Shown one piece after another: positions 1 through 9,326 of a DNA stretch of 64,000 bases. The stretch is taken from NCBI GenBank assembly GCA_006226545.1, contig SBGR01000052.1:1-64000 (forward strand), read 5' to 3'. The stretch's first letter is position 1. Every line of letters starts with the position of its first letter. Position numbers and translations under genes: made by a program. The notes below the pieces were generated by a model. That model searched no databases. It was not told the origin of the DNA and saw only the letters and a list, made by a program, of their open reading frames with translations. The DNA is from Bacteroidota bacterium. Lineage in GTDB: Bacteria > Bacteroidota > Bacteroidia > UBA8524.

Positions 1-165
1 TCAGAGCTCAACACAGAGGGGTCAGAAACGTCAACTTCTTCCTATTTCGACTGACTAAATTATATGCTTAGCCCACAACTTTTGGACTTGATCCTAGATT
101 TTCAATTGGCATTTGAGATCCATTTAGAAAAGGGTCAAAACAGAGTTTAAAAACTTCTAGAACTC

Positions 166-202
166 ACGGCATTCGGAAAAGTCGAATTTTCCGCAGTGCC
201 GT
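166..202. other. Inverted repeat (hairpin) in gene-free left edge
   Basis: A two-part stem can be read: ACGGCA (166-171) pairs with TGCCGT (197-202), and CGGAAAA (174-180) pairs with TTTTCCG (187-193). A GTCGAA loop closes it and a small TT/CAG internal bulge separates the two helices. No T-run follows on either strand, so it is not a typical intrinsic terminator. I see no convincing gene in the rest of bases 1-351. Confidence 0.5.
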
Positions 203-351
203 CTAATTATTTGGGTAAAGCTTAATTTGATACCATCTTAACAAGTTCGATGTGTCTTGTTCGGGGAACAAACTAGAAATGACTTCCAGAAATGCTGGTC
301 TATATGGCGTGGTATGAATGCAGAAATGATTGAGCGGATATTTCACATTGA

Positions 352-1542
352 CTAAATCAGAATAAAGAGCAACATAGCGACTAAGAGGCCTATCACCACC
401 CAGAGTTTAACAATAGTCATTCGTTGCTCGGCTATCCTTTCAGCCTGATGAGATTGTATATTTTTTTGATAAGGATTGAAAGCTTCTCGAGGTGGAGGGT
501 CGTTTGGTTTTACCTCCAATGATCTTTGCTTGTCGTATATAGCCCGAGTTAATTTCTTATTCAGGTAATCTTTTACCCTCTTACGGTGCTGAAGTTTATC
601 TTCGACTAACTGATTTTGTTTCGCTACTAAAAAAGGCTGAATCCGATCAGCGGTAAACCCTTTAAGCTTGAATAACTCGAAGGCTTGATCCATAAAGTTG
701 TAAAAACTTTGTGGAATATTTACTCCGGGAAATAAACGCGTAGCCTCAGCACTTTGGGGATTATTTAAATCGCGAGGAATAGTCCAGTAGATCCACTCGG
801 TTTCCACTTCCATTAATTGAAACAACTCTAAGTACTCTTGTTCAAAAAATGACTGAACTAGAAAGAGGTTTGTGTTGTTGAGTTCACATTCTTCCAATAG
901 AAGCTGGATGATGCCATCGAGCATACTTTGTCGAAACGAAGTTGATTGCATCATGTAGATCAAATCAACGAAGTCCTTAAATCGGGGTCGGGTTATGCTT
1001 TGGTGAATCTTCCATGAAATTTGATTTTCTAGACTTGGAGTTAATGGATATCGAAGTACCTCACCATTGCTTAATTTCAAGTCTTGCTCCATCGGAATTG
1101 CCTTCATAGGAAGGTTGAAGGAAATTTCTATATCGAGGTCTTGGTTAACGCTTTCAGGACGTATGCCGTATTTCAAACAGCCAGATACTGTTGGGAAATC
1201 GTCTTCGAGTGCATAATCTGCCAAAAACCAATAATGGTGCTCAGGTAAGGAGAAATGCACACCGTCATTTAAATTAATCTGACAAATTTCTTTGAGCCAG
1301 TTACTAAATAACGTTTTCACTTCTTCACTACTTTCTACTTGATCCAAGTATACCCAATCCAAGTCGCCAGGAACGCGTTGTTCCAGTTTCGGAAAATAAG
1401 ACCTCGTCATGAAGCTGCCTTTCACCATAAAGGGTTTGTCGAGCAATGCGGCTCTGCGTAGAAAGGCCTCATAGGCTTCTGTTTTAGTGATACTATTGTG
1501 CCGGTTCAAGCCATCCATGGTCGAGGTATAAATTGCTATCAA
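352..1542 (-). CDS. AbiEii-like nucleotidyltransferase, putative
   Basis: This 396-residue protein has an N-terminal pattern typical of AbiEii/AbiGii-type nucleotidyltransferases: KGSFMTR (about residues 41-47), then a GDLDWVYL strand about 13 residues later. This matches the family's GS...DxD catalytic signature. The middle is rich in acidic and aromatic residues. The C-terminus ends in one hydrophobic segment (about 375-396) that could be a membrane anchor, which is unusual for AbiEii. The start at 1542 overlaps the upstream gene by 50 nt; an internal Met at 1518 would shorten the overlap to 26 nt. Either way the two genes look translationally coupled. AbiEii proteins act as toxins in type IV toxin-antitoxin or abortive-infection systems, but many homologues are uncharacterised. 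The antitoxin-like partner here is not the usual AbiEi, so the toxin role is only inferred. Confidence 0.55.
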   Translation of the reverse strand: MIAIYTSTMDGLNRHNSITKTEAYEAFLRRAALLDKPFMVKGSFMTRSYFPKLEQRVPGDLDWVYLDQVESSEEVKTLFSNWLKEICQINLNDGVHFSLPEHHYWFLADYALEDDFPTVSGCLKYGIRPESVNQDLDIEISFNLPMKAIPMEQDLKLSNGEVLRYPLTPSLENQISWKIHQSITRPRFKDFVDLIYMMQSTSFRQSMLDGIIQLLLEECELNNTNLFLVQSFFEQEYLELFQLMEVETEWIYWTIPRDLNNPQSAEATRLFPGVNIPQSFYNFMDQAFELFKLKGFTADRIQPFLVAKQNQLVEDKLQHRKRVKDYLNKKLTRAIYDKQRSLEVKPNDPPPREAFNPYQKNIQSHQAERIAEQRMTIVKLWVVIGLLVAMLLFILI

Positions 1543-2089
1543 ATACGCAGCTTTCAGCCTGCTCTTTGAGCAAAGGCCAAGGTCCGGATTCTAAATCGAG
1601 TTTGAGCTGCTTCAGTCTCAATTGGAAAAGTTCTGGCGAGGCAAATTCGCGAAGGGTAATGAAATGAATCTGCTCGTTCAACTTGAGTGCATTTCGCGCC
1701 AAATGAACACCATTTCGCTCACAGACTTTTTCTAATTCTATTCGGCTATGCAATTGAATTTTCCCATGCCATTCATGGTATATAACGTTATGCTGAGCGT
1801 GAGAAGTGAGGTACCGATTTAGGTCAGAAAATGGAATTTCTATCTTGATTCGTTCAACTTCCCAGCCTCTTTCAATTAAGCTGTTGGAATGCCTCCGGCT
1901 TTCATTTAAAGCGCCAGAGATTTGAGACTGTTTACTCAGTAGATTCAACATTGGTTGTTGAATAAAATCACCTCTTGACAATTCAATCCACAAGGGTTTG
2001 CCATGGATGTTTTTGCAAAATGTTATGAAGTTATCCAATTCATTTCGCTCCAGTTTGGACAAGGTGATATGAGACTCAAAAAGAATCAT
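1493..2089 (-). CDS. Unknown protein coupled to nucleotidyltransferase
   Basis: I do not recognise this 198-residue protein with certainty. It has no signal peptide or membrane segment. Near the N-terminus is ESHITL (residues 5-10) and near residue 141 is IHFITL. These two histidine-plus-Thr strands loosely recall the paired HxT motifs of 2H phosphoesterases, but the second has an extra residue, so this is only a hint. It ends in a conserved-looking stretch, FDSNLYLDHGW. The next gene starts inside its 3' end, so the two are probably co-expressed. It could be an antidote, a substrate-binding partner, or an enzyme that reverses the nucleotidyl transfer. Confidence 0.5.
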   Translation of the reverse strand: MILFESHITLSKLERNELDNFITFCKNIHGKPLWIELSRGDFIQQPMLNLLSKQSQISGALNESRRHSNSLIERGWEVERIKIEIPFSDLNRYLTSHAQHNVIYHEWHGKIQLHSRIELEKVCERNGVHLARNALKLNEQIHFITLREFASPELFQLRLKQLKLDLESGPWPLLKEQAESCVFDSNLYLDHGWLEPAQ

Positions 2090-2226
2090 GATTCAGGTTC
2101 AATACTTTGTAAAAGTACTTAAAAGAACCTTTAAATACCTATCGCTCTAGTGGTTTAAGATTATCAACAGAATTGAATGCTTGGCAAGGCTAGAAGAGCA
2201 GATTCAAGGTCGGAGAAAATAAAAAA

Positions 2227-2243
2227 CCTTTGCTAGGCAAAGG
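2227..2243 (-). terminator. Intrinsic terminator of the T9SS cargo gene
   Basis: On the minus strand CCTTTGC, a three-base loop and GCAAAGG form a perfect 7-bp stem, followed by TTTTTTATTTT. It lies 10 nt past the stop codon of the 1166-residue gene. Confidence 0.75.
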
Positions 2244-2252
2244 CTTTGAGGA

Positions 2253-5200
2253 TTAATTAACGATGGCAATTTTGCCGGTTATGGTATTTTTTCCTTGCTT
2301 AAATTGAAAGGTATAAATACCGGGGATTAGGTCTTGTAAAGACAAGTCGATTTCTTTGGTTTGGGCAGCAATGGTTTGTGTATACACTTTTTTTCCATCG
2401 CTACCGTACAAGACGAAGTCACTTTCTTCTATGCTTTCACTGTGAATAGCTAAACGAGCAATGCCGTTGCTAGGATTCGGATAAATTAGAATATCAAAAT
2501 GCGAGTGAAGTGGATCAAGGATGGAATTGGTCTTCTCCAAAATCATACACAATTGATTGTTTCCGGTATCTTTTTCATTAGCTATATGACTAATCACCGC
2601 GCAGATATCCAAAGGCAGGTCTTTTTCTGAAGGGAAGATGCGTTGCATTGCCTTTACCTCCATTGAATCGCCTACACTCAGTGTATCGGTGAATTCTTGG
2701 AAGGTGTATTCTTTTCCGCCTATGAACCAGGTCATTTTGAAAGCGTAGATTGGGAAATCGCCAAGGTTGGCAATCCAAACGGAAAGATCACTGCTGTCCT
2801 TTTCGTTGAAATGCACAGGCGAACTGAAACGTTGAACAATACCATCCGGAAGTGCTATAAAGGTATTTACGGTAAAAGCATCGGCTCTGCCTCCTTTGTA
2901 TATTGATTTATACTGTGTAGTTATCTCCACAGCTCCGGCATCGCCTTGTCCACCTTTGAGTTTTGCCTGTTGACCGTATTCTGCGACGCCGCTTGCATCG
3001 GCTCTGCCACCGAGAATTTTGCCATTTTGTGCCATTGCATTGAGTCCATGTCCAGCACCAGAACCGCCTTTCAGCTTTCCTTCTTGCTCAAAATGAGCAT
3101 TGGCAAAGGCATCCGCTCCACCACCGCGTAGTTTAGCATTTTGTATAAACTCCGACCGATCCGCGCCGTGCATGGAACCGCCTAAATGGATATTGTTTCC
3201 GGTGATGTTCACGTAAACGGTATCGGAAACAGTACATCCTTGATTGTAAAGCTTAGCCCAATAATAGCCTGTACTTTGCACGTTGGCATACAGGGTATTT
3301 TTATCGCCTGTACTCCAAACCAAGGAATCGAAAACTGGACTGGTTTGCGCAAATACACTGTAACCAAATAGGGCAGTGGTGTCTTTCCCTAGCGAAAGGG
3401 TAGCAGCTGTACCCAGTGGATTGTCTAAGGCATAGGCGGCAAGGTGCAAGGATTGAATGGAATCGCCTGCAATTTCAAATCGGCCGCCTATATAGAGTTT
3501 GTTTTTATGCGTATGCACAACATAAAACTCGGGCATATAGGGTGAGCTAAATCGTTTTATTCCGCTCCCGGTTCCGGCCCAACCGTAGGCAGGATGGTAC
3601 CTTAGAACATTACTTGCATTGTTGTTCCCAATGGTGGAGGCCCCGCTACAAGTGAGGAAGGTAGTGCTGTCCAATGCGTGGTGGATAGCATTATAGCTTC
3701 CTAAAAAACCACTGATTCTGCCATAATCCTTCCAAGCCGTACCGTCCCAAACGGCGTATCCATTGCTGTTGAATGAAGGTCCGCTTGGGTTTGGTATACT
3801 TCCACTGCCCAGTATCCAAAGCTCCCCGGTATGGGGATGTACGGCCATGTCTTGAGGTGAAGCATAAAGTCCAACACCTACCGTTCTCCAGGTATTGTTG
3901 TCAAATCGAGCGATATAATTGTGTGTACTGCCATTGATGCTGCTGAAAAATCCCTCGATATACAAGATACTGTCTTCGAATACACTCAGGTGTTCTACTT
4001 CTCCGTTGGGATCTCCCATAGCATTCCACTGGCTTCCATCCCAATAAGCTAAGTTGCTTGCACTTACCCCATCTATGCTACTGAAGTTTCCTCCTACCAC
4101 AATTCTGTTACCTACCTTAACCATGCAATTGACGTATTGGTAAATGCTTCCCACACCGTAAGTACCGAGTTTACTCCAGGTGTTGTTTTTTATGTCGTAG
4201 GCTGCCAAAGCAGAAGCATTGCCGGATGGAAAAGATTTACTGAATTTTCCGCCTATGAGGTAGGTGCTATCGTTAAGTACAAGTATTGCGCTAACCTGAG
4301 TCTGACCGTTCAGCGATTGCAAGTCATTACCTAATTGCTGTACCACATGATTGCTGTCGATGAGCGCCCATGCATTGGTATATTGTCCGCCTAAACTTTT
4401 AAAGTTTCCGCCAAGAATCAAGTTGCCGTTGTTGTCTGCGGCCATTGCCTTTACCCAGGCATTGTTGTTAATGGCTTCAATGCCATGTCCAATAGCCGAC
4501 CAATTGCTACCATCCCATGAGGCTAAATTATAGGCCTTCACGCTTGAGTCGGCTTCGCTAAAGTTTCCTGCTACATAGAGCTTATTGTTCCAACGCACCA
4601 TGGCAGAGACATCGGATCCCACGGTAATGCCGTGACCTAATTCAAAAACCGAGTCCAAAACATGGTTTAATCGTCCGATGTGATTGGCATCGGATAAATT
4701 GCCTCCTACGGTTCCTTTGGCAAATCCACCTCCGAAGAATACCGCATGTGCACTTGAATCGTAATAGCTTTGGTAGCAAAGCGCACTATAGCTTCCGAAA
4801 TCGTATTCCCAATTACCGTGTTTATATCGTGCAATTCCATTTTGCCGGCGGTTGGTGATGGGCGCATTTTGCAGGTAACCTACATAACCACCTACATACA
4901 CACCACTGTCATCCGGATTATACGAAACCGTATAGGGAATTCCCCTTGCCGGCGTGGTGCCGTTGAATGCCCGAAGTCCGATTCCCAAACTATCCCAACC
5001 TCTTCCAGATTTCCACGAGGCGATGCCATTGTAATAAGAATTAGGGCCTATGGTAGTGAAATTGCCCGCAACAAAAACTTCTCCTGTAGGCGAAATGGCA
5101 AGTCCGCCTAAAGGAATCCAAGTGCTTTGGTATCCCTGGATAAAATCGGAGATTCCGCTTCCAAGGCTATCCCACCGGTTTGTTTTTAAATAATAGCGAG

Positions 5201-5753
5201 CGATGTTCTTTACACTTAATTGTTGTGACGAGTCTCGCACATCGCTAAACCGACCTAATACATAAAGCGTGTCTTGGTATACGCCTATTTTCTGAACATA
5301 ACTGGTGCCGTTGCCAATACCTAAGCCGATGGGTTCATAGCTCTGAGTGCTGAGGTTAAGCTTGACGATAGACGGACTACCTAATGACGTTGTAAAGCGT
5401 CCGGCGATGATTAAATTTCCATCTGAATCAAGTGTCATGCTGGAGAAAGTGGCGGTGCTTCCTGTATAGGGGAAAGCGGGACCAACAGCCTGCCAATAAG
5501 CTCCATTCCATTTGTTTACAACGGATACGGAAGGTGCGCCGCCGCTGAGCTTAAGACCTATCGGACTCTCAAATAGGCAATACAATCCATCCGGCTTTGC
5601 CACCATAGCCACAATGCGGCTTGTGCTAGCTGTTCCATTTCCCACAAATCCGGTACTCCAAGAACTGTCTTGCCCAGTGAAGTAACAAGCCTGTCCAAAA
5701 ACCTCAAATCCTAGAATTTGCAGTAGACATGCTATGAATAGCCGTTTTTTCAT
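2253..5753 (-). CDS. Large secreted T9SS cargo protein with propeller-like repeats
   Basis: This 1166-residue protein has a Sec signal peptide (residues 1-21, ending in FGQA). About 780 residues of repeated motifs such as LYVAGNFS and LILGGNFKSLGG follow, each paired with 'WDGS-W' strands. They resemble the delta-60 or Kelch-like blades seen in surface proteins. Residues about 858-953 are five 19-20 residue tandem repeats, listed separately. A CARDB-like segment about ANLGDFPIYAFKM follows. The last about 80 residues (IYPNPSNGIARL ... GIYTFQFKQG) are a type A C-terminal sorting domain for the type IX secretion system. The protein is therefore predicted to be exported to the cell surface or medium. 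It starts 5 nt after the SUMF1-like gene and ends at a terminator, so it is the last gene of its transcription unit. The ligand or substrate is unknown. Confidence 0.85.
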   Translation of the reverse strand: MKKRLFIACLLQILGFEVFGQACYFTGQDSSWSTGFVGNGTASTSRIVAMVAKPDGLYCLFESPIGLKLSGGAPSVSVVNKWNGAYWQAVGPAFPYTGSTATFSSMTLDSDGNLIIAGRFTTSLGSPSIVKLNLSTQSYEPIGLGIGNGTSYVQKIGVYQDTLYVLGRFSDVRDSSQQLSVKNIARYYLKTNRWDSLGSGISDFIQGYQSTWIPLGGLAISPTGEVFVAGNFTTIGPNSYYNGIASWKSGRGWDSLGIGLRAFNGTTPARGIPYTVSYNPDDSGVYVGGYVGYLQNAPITNRRQNGIARYKHGNWEYDFGSYSALCYQSYYDSSAHAVFFGGGFAKGTVGGNLSDANHIGRLNHVLDSVFELGHGITVGSDVSAMVRWNNKLYVAGNFSEADSSVKAYNLASWDGSNWSAIGHGIEAINNNAWVKAMAADNNGNLILGGNFKSLGGQYTNAWALIDSNHVVQQLGNDLQSLNGQTQVSAILVLNDSTYLIGGKFSKSFPSGNASALAAYDIKNNTWSKLGTYGVGSIYQYVNCMVKVGNRIVVGGNFSSIDGVSASNLAYWDGSQWNAMGDPNGEVEHLSVFEDSILYIEGFFSSINGSTHNYIARFDNNTWRTVGVGLYASPQDMAVHPHTGELWILGSGSIPNPSGPSFNSNGYAVWDGTAWKDYGRISGFLGSYNAIHHALDSTTFLTCSGASTIGNNNASNVLRYHPAYGWAGTGSGIKRFSSPYMPEFYVVHTHKNKLYIGGRFEIAGDSIQSLHLAAYALDNPLGTAATLSLGKDTTALFGYSVFAQTSPVFDSLVWSTGDKNTLYANVQSTGYYWAKLYNQGCTVSDTVYVNITGNNIHLGGSMHGADRSEFIQNAKLRGGGADAFANAHFEQEGKLKGGSGAGHGLNAMAQNGKILGGRADASGVAEYGQQAKLKGGQGDAGAVEITTQYKSIYKGGRADAFTVNTFIALPDGIVQRFSSPVHFNEKDSSDLSVWIANLGDFPIYAFKMTWFIGGKEYTFQEFTDTLSVGDSMEVKAMQRIFPSEKDLPLDICAVISHIANEKDTGNNQLCMILEKTNSILDPLHSHFDILIYPNPSNGIARLAIHSESIEESDFVLYGSDGKKVYTQTIAAQTKEIDLSLQDLIPGIYTFQFKQGKNTITGKIAIVN
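2895..3182 (-). repeat. Five tandem 19-20 residue Gly-Gly repeats inside the T9SS protein
   Basis: Units begin with GG and end with a KL(K/R) type tail. Four units are exactly 19 residues and one is 20, making 96 residues in 288 bases; a partial sixth unit, GGRADAF, follows. The unit pattern is roughly GGxxDAxAxAxxxQxxKLK. DNA units have diverged, so this is protein-level conservation rather than recent DNA duplication. Confidence 0.85.
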
Positions 5754-5758
5754 TTTGG

Positions 5759-7267
5759 TTAACGGGGTTTTCGCACACCTCTTCCCCCAATGGGGTAGTG
5801 AAAATAGTTCGTTACAATACCGTCATCTCGGGTAGGCGAAAGCAAGTTATTAGGGTCATAGTATTCCAAAGGTCCATCTTCAGTGCCTCGGTAATAAATC
5901 ACGCTATATCCGGTACCGGATTCAGAAAAATAGGCTGGAATGATATACTCAAAAATTCCACTGGCTGCCAAATCTGGAGGTGAATCGGGTGACCCAATAT
6001 AGCCAGCAAAGGAACTGTTGGTGTCGCTGATGCTAATGGTAATCTCTGCCACATTATCTGACATATTTAGAATACCATAAAAAGTGGCATTTGCTGTAAT
6101 GCGGTTGGTGCTAGAATCTGCAGCATAACCACATCTTCTAAGTTTAGGTGTTGAAGGACTAGGATAATGTCTTTTTAGTCTTTCATTTGGTGTATTTAAG
6201 TCCACAAAAAAGGTATCGGCAGAAGCCCAAGTATTGCCGCGTAAAATGGTTGAAAATCCAATTCCAGATGCAGCCTCATTCCATACCGGGTAGAGCGGGC
6301 CTCTACAAGCTTTAACGTATTGTAATTCCGTCATAGGAGCCATTCCTGCCCAAGACAAATAATTGATAAGAGTATAGGGAGTCATCACAGCCGGGTGGTT
6401 TTCATACCCCGCTTTGCAAGTGAATACATAACCATTTTCAGTTGATGTGCCTATGATATCAACCGAATCTTGGTTGAGAGTAACGTTATTATAAACAAAG
6501 TTATTCCCAACGATTTTAAAGCCTAAGCCGTAAAATCGCGAGGGATCTGTGCCAATGGTATTGAAAAAGGAAACCAATTGATCATTGCTAATTTCTTGCT
6601 TCATGCAATAGAAAGAATCGTAGCCTTTTGGAAAAGTAGCCGGTATGCTCTTATTACCGAGGTATGGAATGATGTTTATTGGGCCACTGGAAATTTGATT
6701 TTCAGAAACAATATGAATCGGATTATAGGGACGAATACTAATGTTGCTCGTATTGTTATAGGTATACAAGACTAAATCTTCAAATAAATCTGATTCATTT
6801 TTAGTAATGGGAGCTCCAACATAAAAATCACCTCTGGGTACATAAACCATTTCAATCGCAAATACTTGAAAGTCGGGAAACAACCCGGCTAAAGAACCAA
6901 AGGAATTATCCGTAGGTTCAAAGCTAACTTGCGTTGGAAGAACATGACCTAGGCTATCCGTATTGAAGCGGACATAAAAACCCAATCTATCGTTGGTTTC
7001 AATGGTTTCCAGTATACCACCGGCATTGGTAGAAGAGGGTACAATATCCACGTGTTGCCAGCGCGGCTGGTTCACGGTTCGGTACTTAGCGAATACCCAT
7101 GCGGCATCATGAAAATTGCTTGTTTGTCGCCATGCATTTTCCCAAGAGAGTTCAAAAGTGATACGGTTCGTGTTTTTGTCGTAGCTCACGTTTTCAACTT
7201 TGATGTTATTGGCTTGCAGCCTGACAACACTGCTTAAAAAAGCCAACAGAATAAGTATCTTTTTCAT
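5759..7267 (-). CDS. Secreted SUMF1/FGE-like domain protein
   Basis: The 502-residue product starts at MKKILILLAF, which gives a clean signal peptide. The longer reading from 7300 would overlap the upstream gene and bury the signal, so I chose 7267. Residues about 20-145 form a beta-rich N-terminal region. From about residue 150, MVYVPRGDFYVGA opens a formylglycine-generating-enzyme/SUMF1-like fold, followed by FYCMKQEISNDQLVSFFNTIG and ending in YPIGGRGVR. In Bacteroidota such domains occur both as enzymes and as structural surface proteins such as GldJ/GldK. There is no lipobox, so this copy is predicted to be periplasmic or exported. I could not confirm the paired copper-binding cysteines of true FGE, so a structural or binding role is as likely as catalysis. 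It sits 20 nt behind the lipoprotein gene and 5 nt before the T9SS gene. Confidence 0.75.
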   Translation of the reverse strand: MKKILILLAFLSSVVRLQANNIKVENVSYDKNTNRITFELSWENAWRQTSNFHDAAWVFAKYRTVNQPRWQHVDIVPSSTNAGGILETIETNDRLGFYVRFNTDSLGHVLPTQVSFEPTDNSFGSLAGLFPDFQVFAIEMVYVPRGDFYVGAPITKNESDLFEDLVLYTYNNTSNISIRPYNPIHIVSENQISSGPINIIPYLGNKSIPATFPKGYDSFYCMKQEISNDQLVSFFNTIGTDPSRFYGLGFKIVGNNFVYNNVTLNQDSVDIIGTSTENGYVFTCKAGYENHPAVMTPYTLINYLSWAGMAPMTELQYVKACRGPLYPVWNEAASGIGFSTILRGNTWASADTFFVDLNTPNERLKRHYPSPSTPKLRRCGYAADSSTNRITANATFYGILNMSDNVAEITISISDTNSSFAGYIGSPDSPPDLAASGIFEYIIPAYFSESGTGYSVIYYRGTEDGPLEYYDPNNLLSPTRDDGIVTNYFHYPIGGRGVRKPR

Positions 7268-7287
7268 GGTATAGTTTTCATTAATTA

Positions 7288-8457
7288 TTAGTAGGTGCAT
7301 ACGTTGGTAATTGCCGGACTATTATTTACCAATGTCCCGTCAGCCAAGCTATAAGCTACAGCACAGTTTCCCTCGTAATTAGCAGAGGTGCAATTATTCA
7401 ATGTGAGTTTTGCCGGATTGGCTGATCCTATAGCGATATTGGTTTTTTCTGATGCATAGTATGCGGTATTTCCACCATCGCTGATATCGAGGTAATTAAA
7501 CTCATTTTCGCTTGAGGTATTGACCAAGAGCCCTTTCCAAAAGCCAGCTGTAGCAGATTGTCCTTTGACTATAACATGTTGGCTGGCGGTACCGTTCATC
7601 ACCAATTTACCTGATTCGTTAACCCCTAAAGCCATCTCTTTACCAATTTCTAGGGTAACACCTGCCTCGAACGATGTGTTTCCGGTGAAGAACAAATCGC
7701 TAATACTTGCATAAGGAATGCTGGTGGCCAATAGGCTGATATTCTCTTCAATCTCGGCATTTGAACTTCTAGCGAAAAGCGCAATCTGCTGAAACTTATT
7801 CGCGCTATAACTGCACGAATCGAGGTTTAATCCATAGAGCATACCGGCATAACATAGCACAGGATAGCCGTCGTTATGGGTAAAGCTGTTGTGTTTAAAA
7901 AGGCTACTACTTGATTCGCTGGTAAAGGAGATGCCGTTACCTCCTGATTCGCTCACAGTACAGTAGCTCATTTTCAATGTGCCGTAAATGGAAAGGGCAG
8001 AAGCTGCATCGTAAATGTAGCCTGCCACCTGTGTATTGAATTGCATACCTTGTCCGGCGTGCTTAATCTCACACCAAGTCATTTGGTTCGCGCTATGCGA
8101 TTCAATGCTGATGCCTAACCAGCTAGGTGCATTTCCGGTCCCATTAAATTTGATAGGCATGGTGTCAAGGCCTATCGCTTGGATGCTGCCATTGTTTGTA
8201 ATGCGCAATCCGCTACCCGGCTTAAATGCGATTTCTACACCCGGCTCAATGCGCAAAGTACCGGCGCTCACTTCCGCTACACATTCCACGTAATAGTCAA
8301 TGCCGTCAGGGTTACGGTTGGTCAATACCAAATCGGAAGTGATGAAGCACGGCAATACATTTTCTTGGATTGGATCCACAGGTATTTCATCTCCCGTACA
8401 AGAACTCAATAGAGCGAGTGCTGCTAGCAACAAGAATGGTGACTTGACTTTTTTCAT
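7288..8457 (-). CDS. Lipoprotein with beta-helix-like repeats
   Basis: This 389-residue protein begins with a lipoprotein signal peptide whose lipobox LLSSC puts the acylated Cys at about residue 20. The rest consists of short strands with alternating G, N and I, such as LRIEPGVEIAFKPGSGLRI, WLGISIESHS and MSYCTVSESGGNGISF. This is the pattern of right-handed parallel beta-helix (pectate-lyase-like) surface proteins. It contains no catalytic motif I recognise. It is the first of three exported proteins in a row (then SUMF1-like, then T9SS cargo) and follows the LytTR regulator by 107 nt. A shared surface function for the three is therefore likely but unproven. Confidence 0.75.
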   Translation of the reverse strand: MKKVKSPFLLLAALALLSSCTGDEIPVDPIQENVLPCFITSDLVLTNRNPDGIDYYVECVAEVSAGTLRIEPGVEIAFKPGSGLRITNNGSIQAIGLDTMPIKFNGTGNAPSWLGISIESHSANQMTWCEIKHAGQGMQFNTQVAGYIYDAASALSIYGTLKMSYCTVSESGGNGISFTSESSSSLFKHNSFTHNDGYPVLCYAGMLYGLNLDSCSYSANKFQQIALFARSSNAEIEENISLLATSIPYASISDLFFTGNTSFEAGVTLEIGKEMALGVNESGKLVMNGTASQHVIVKGQSATAGFWKGLLVNTSSENEFNYLDISDGGNTAYYASEKTNIAIGSANPAKLTLNNCTSANYEGNCAVAYSLADGTLVNNSPAITNVCTY

Positions 8458-8564
8458 ACAAGTCGAAATTCGTATGCGCGCGACGCATTCGGTTAAGAAA
8501 TGAGCGGTTGGCTAATTTGACTTAGCAATTGGAGTTTGGCAGCTGATAGCCAGATTGCTCAATT

Positions 8565-9326
8565 CTAGAGACTGATTTGACTTATCACCTCGAGCACTTG
8601 GTCTTTGCGAGCCCTGGAAATACTCACTTTACGTCCATTGCTCATTACCACATACCCGCCATCGGCCTTTAGGTATTTCCGCATTTTTTTGATGTTCACA
8701 ATATGCGAATGGTGGATGCGCATAAAGCCTTTGGTATCAAGCAAATCTTCAAAGTCTTTGAGCGTTCTGGAAACGAGTAAAGATTCGCCATCACTAAAGA
8801 ATAATCTGCTGTAATTGCTATCGCTGTCGATGCAAACGATGGTATCTACATCAATTAGCTCCATTCCTTCCGCCGTTGGAAGTACCAGCTTTTTACCGAT
8901 TTGGTTGTTCAGTTGCTCTAATAACACTTCAAATCGCATTGCCGCTTGTGGCGATGCTGGCGTTTTTTTGGTTTTTTCCCACTTTGCAATGACGGCTTTC
9001 AGTTCATCGTCGTCAATCGGTTTTAAGAGGTAATCAAAGGCACTGAATTTAAATGCTTTGATGGCAAATTGATCGTAGGCCGTGGTAAACACTACGTCAA
9101 AGTTGTGTGATTCAAGCTGCTTCAAAAAATCAAAACCATTCAGCTGCGGCATTTCCACATCTAGAAAAAGCAGGTCGAATGAATTTTGCCTAACAAAATC
9201 CAGGGCCTGAACGGAAGAATTGAAGGTGGCGATTACTTCTACTTGCGGACAAACTTCTTTCAACTGCAGAACCAATCCTTGAGTACAGTGTTTTTCATCG
9301 TCTACAATCACTGCTTTAATGGTCAC
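8565..9326 (-). CDS. LytTR-family response regulator
   Basis: This is a 253-residue two-domain regulator. The receiver domain (about 1-120) has the acidic pocket DDE at residues 9-11, phosphoacceptor Asp56 in FLDVEMP, and a K in LLKPID. The C-terminal LytTR DNA-binding domain (about 150-250) has the typical RIHHSHIVNI stretch. The start is a GTG (9324-9326 on the minus strand). It overlaps the TAG stop of the upstream kinase by one base, so kinase and regulator are translationally coupled. By family logic the kinase phosphorylates Asp56 and the protein binds promoter repeats. The three exported-protein genes directly downstream are the obvious candidate targets or operon mates. Confidence 0.93.
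   Translation of the reverse strand: MTIKAVIVDDEKHCTQGLVLQLKEVCPQVEVIATFNSSVQALDFVRQNSFDLLFLDVEMPQLNGFDFLKQLESHNFDVVFTTAYDQFAIKAFKFSAFDYLLKPIDDDELKAVIAKWEKTKKTPASPQAAMRFEVLLEQLNNQIGKKLVLPTAEGMELIDVDTIVCIDSDSNYSRLFFSDGESLLVSRTLKDFEDLLDTKGFMRIHHSHIVNIKKMRKYLKADGGYVVMSNGRKVSISRARKDQVLEVISQISL

Noticed and set aside
7268-7300. Longer N-terminus for the SUMF1-like gene
   Set aside because: It would overlap the lipoprotein gene and place 11 residues before a clean signal peptide.
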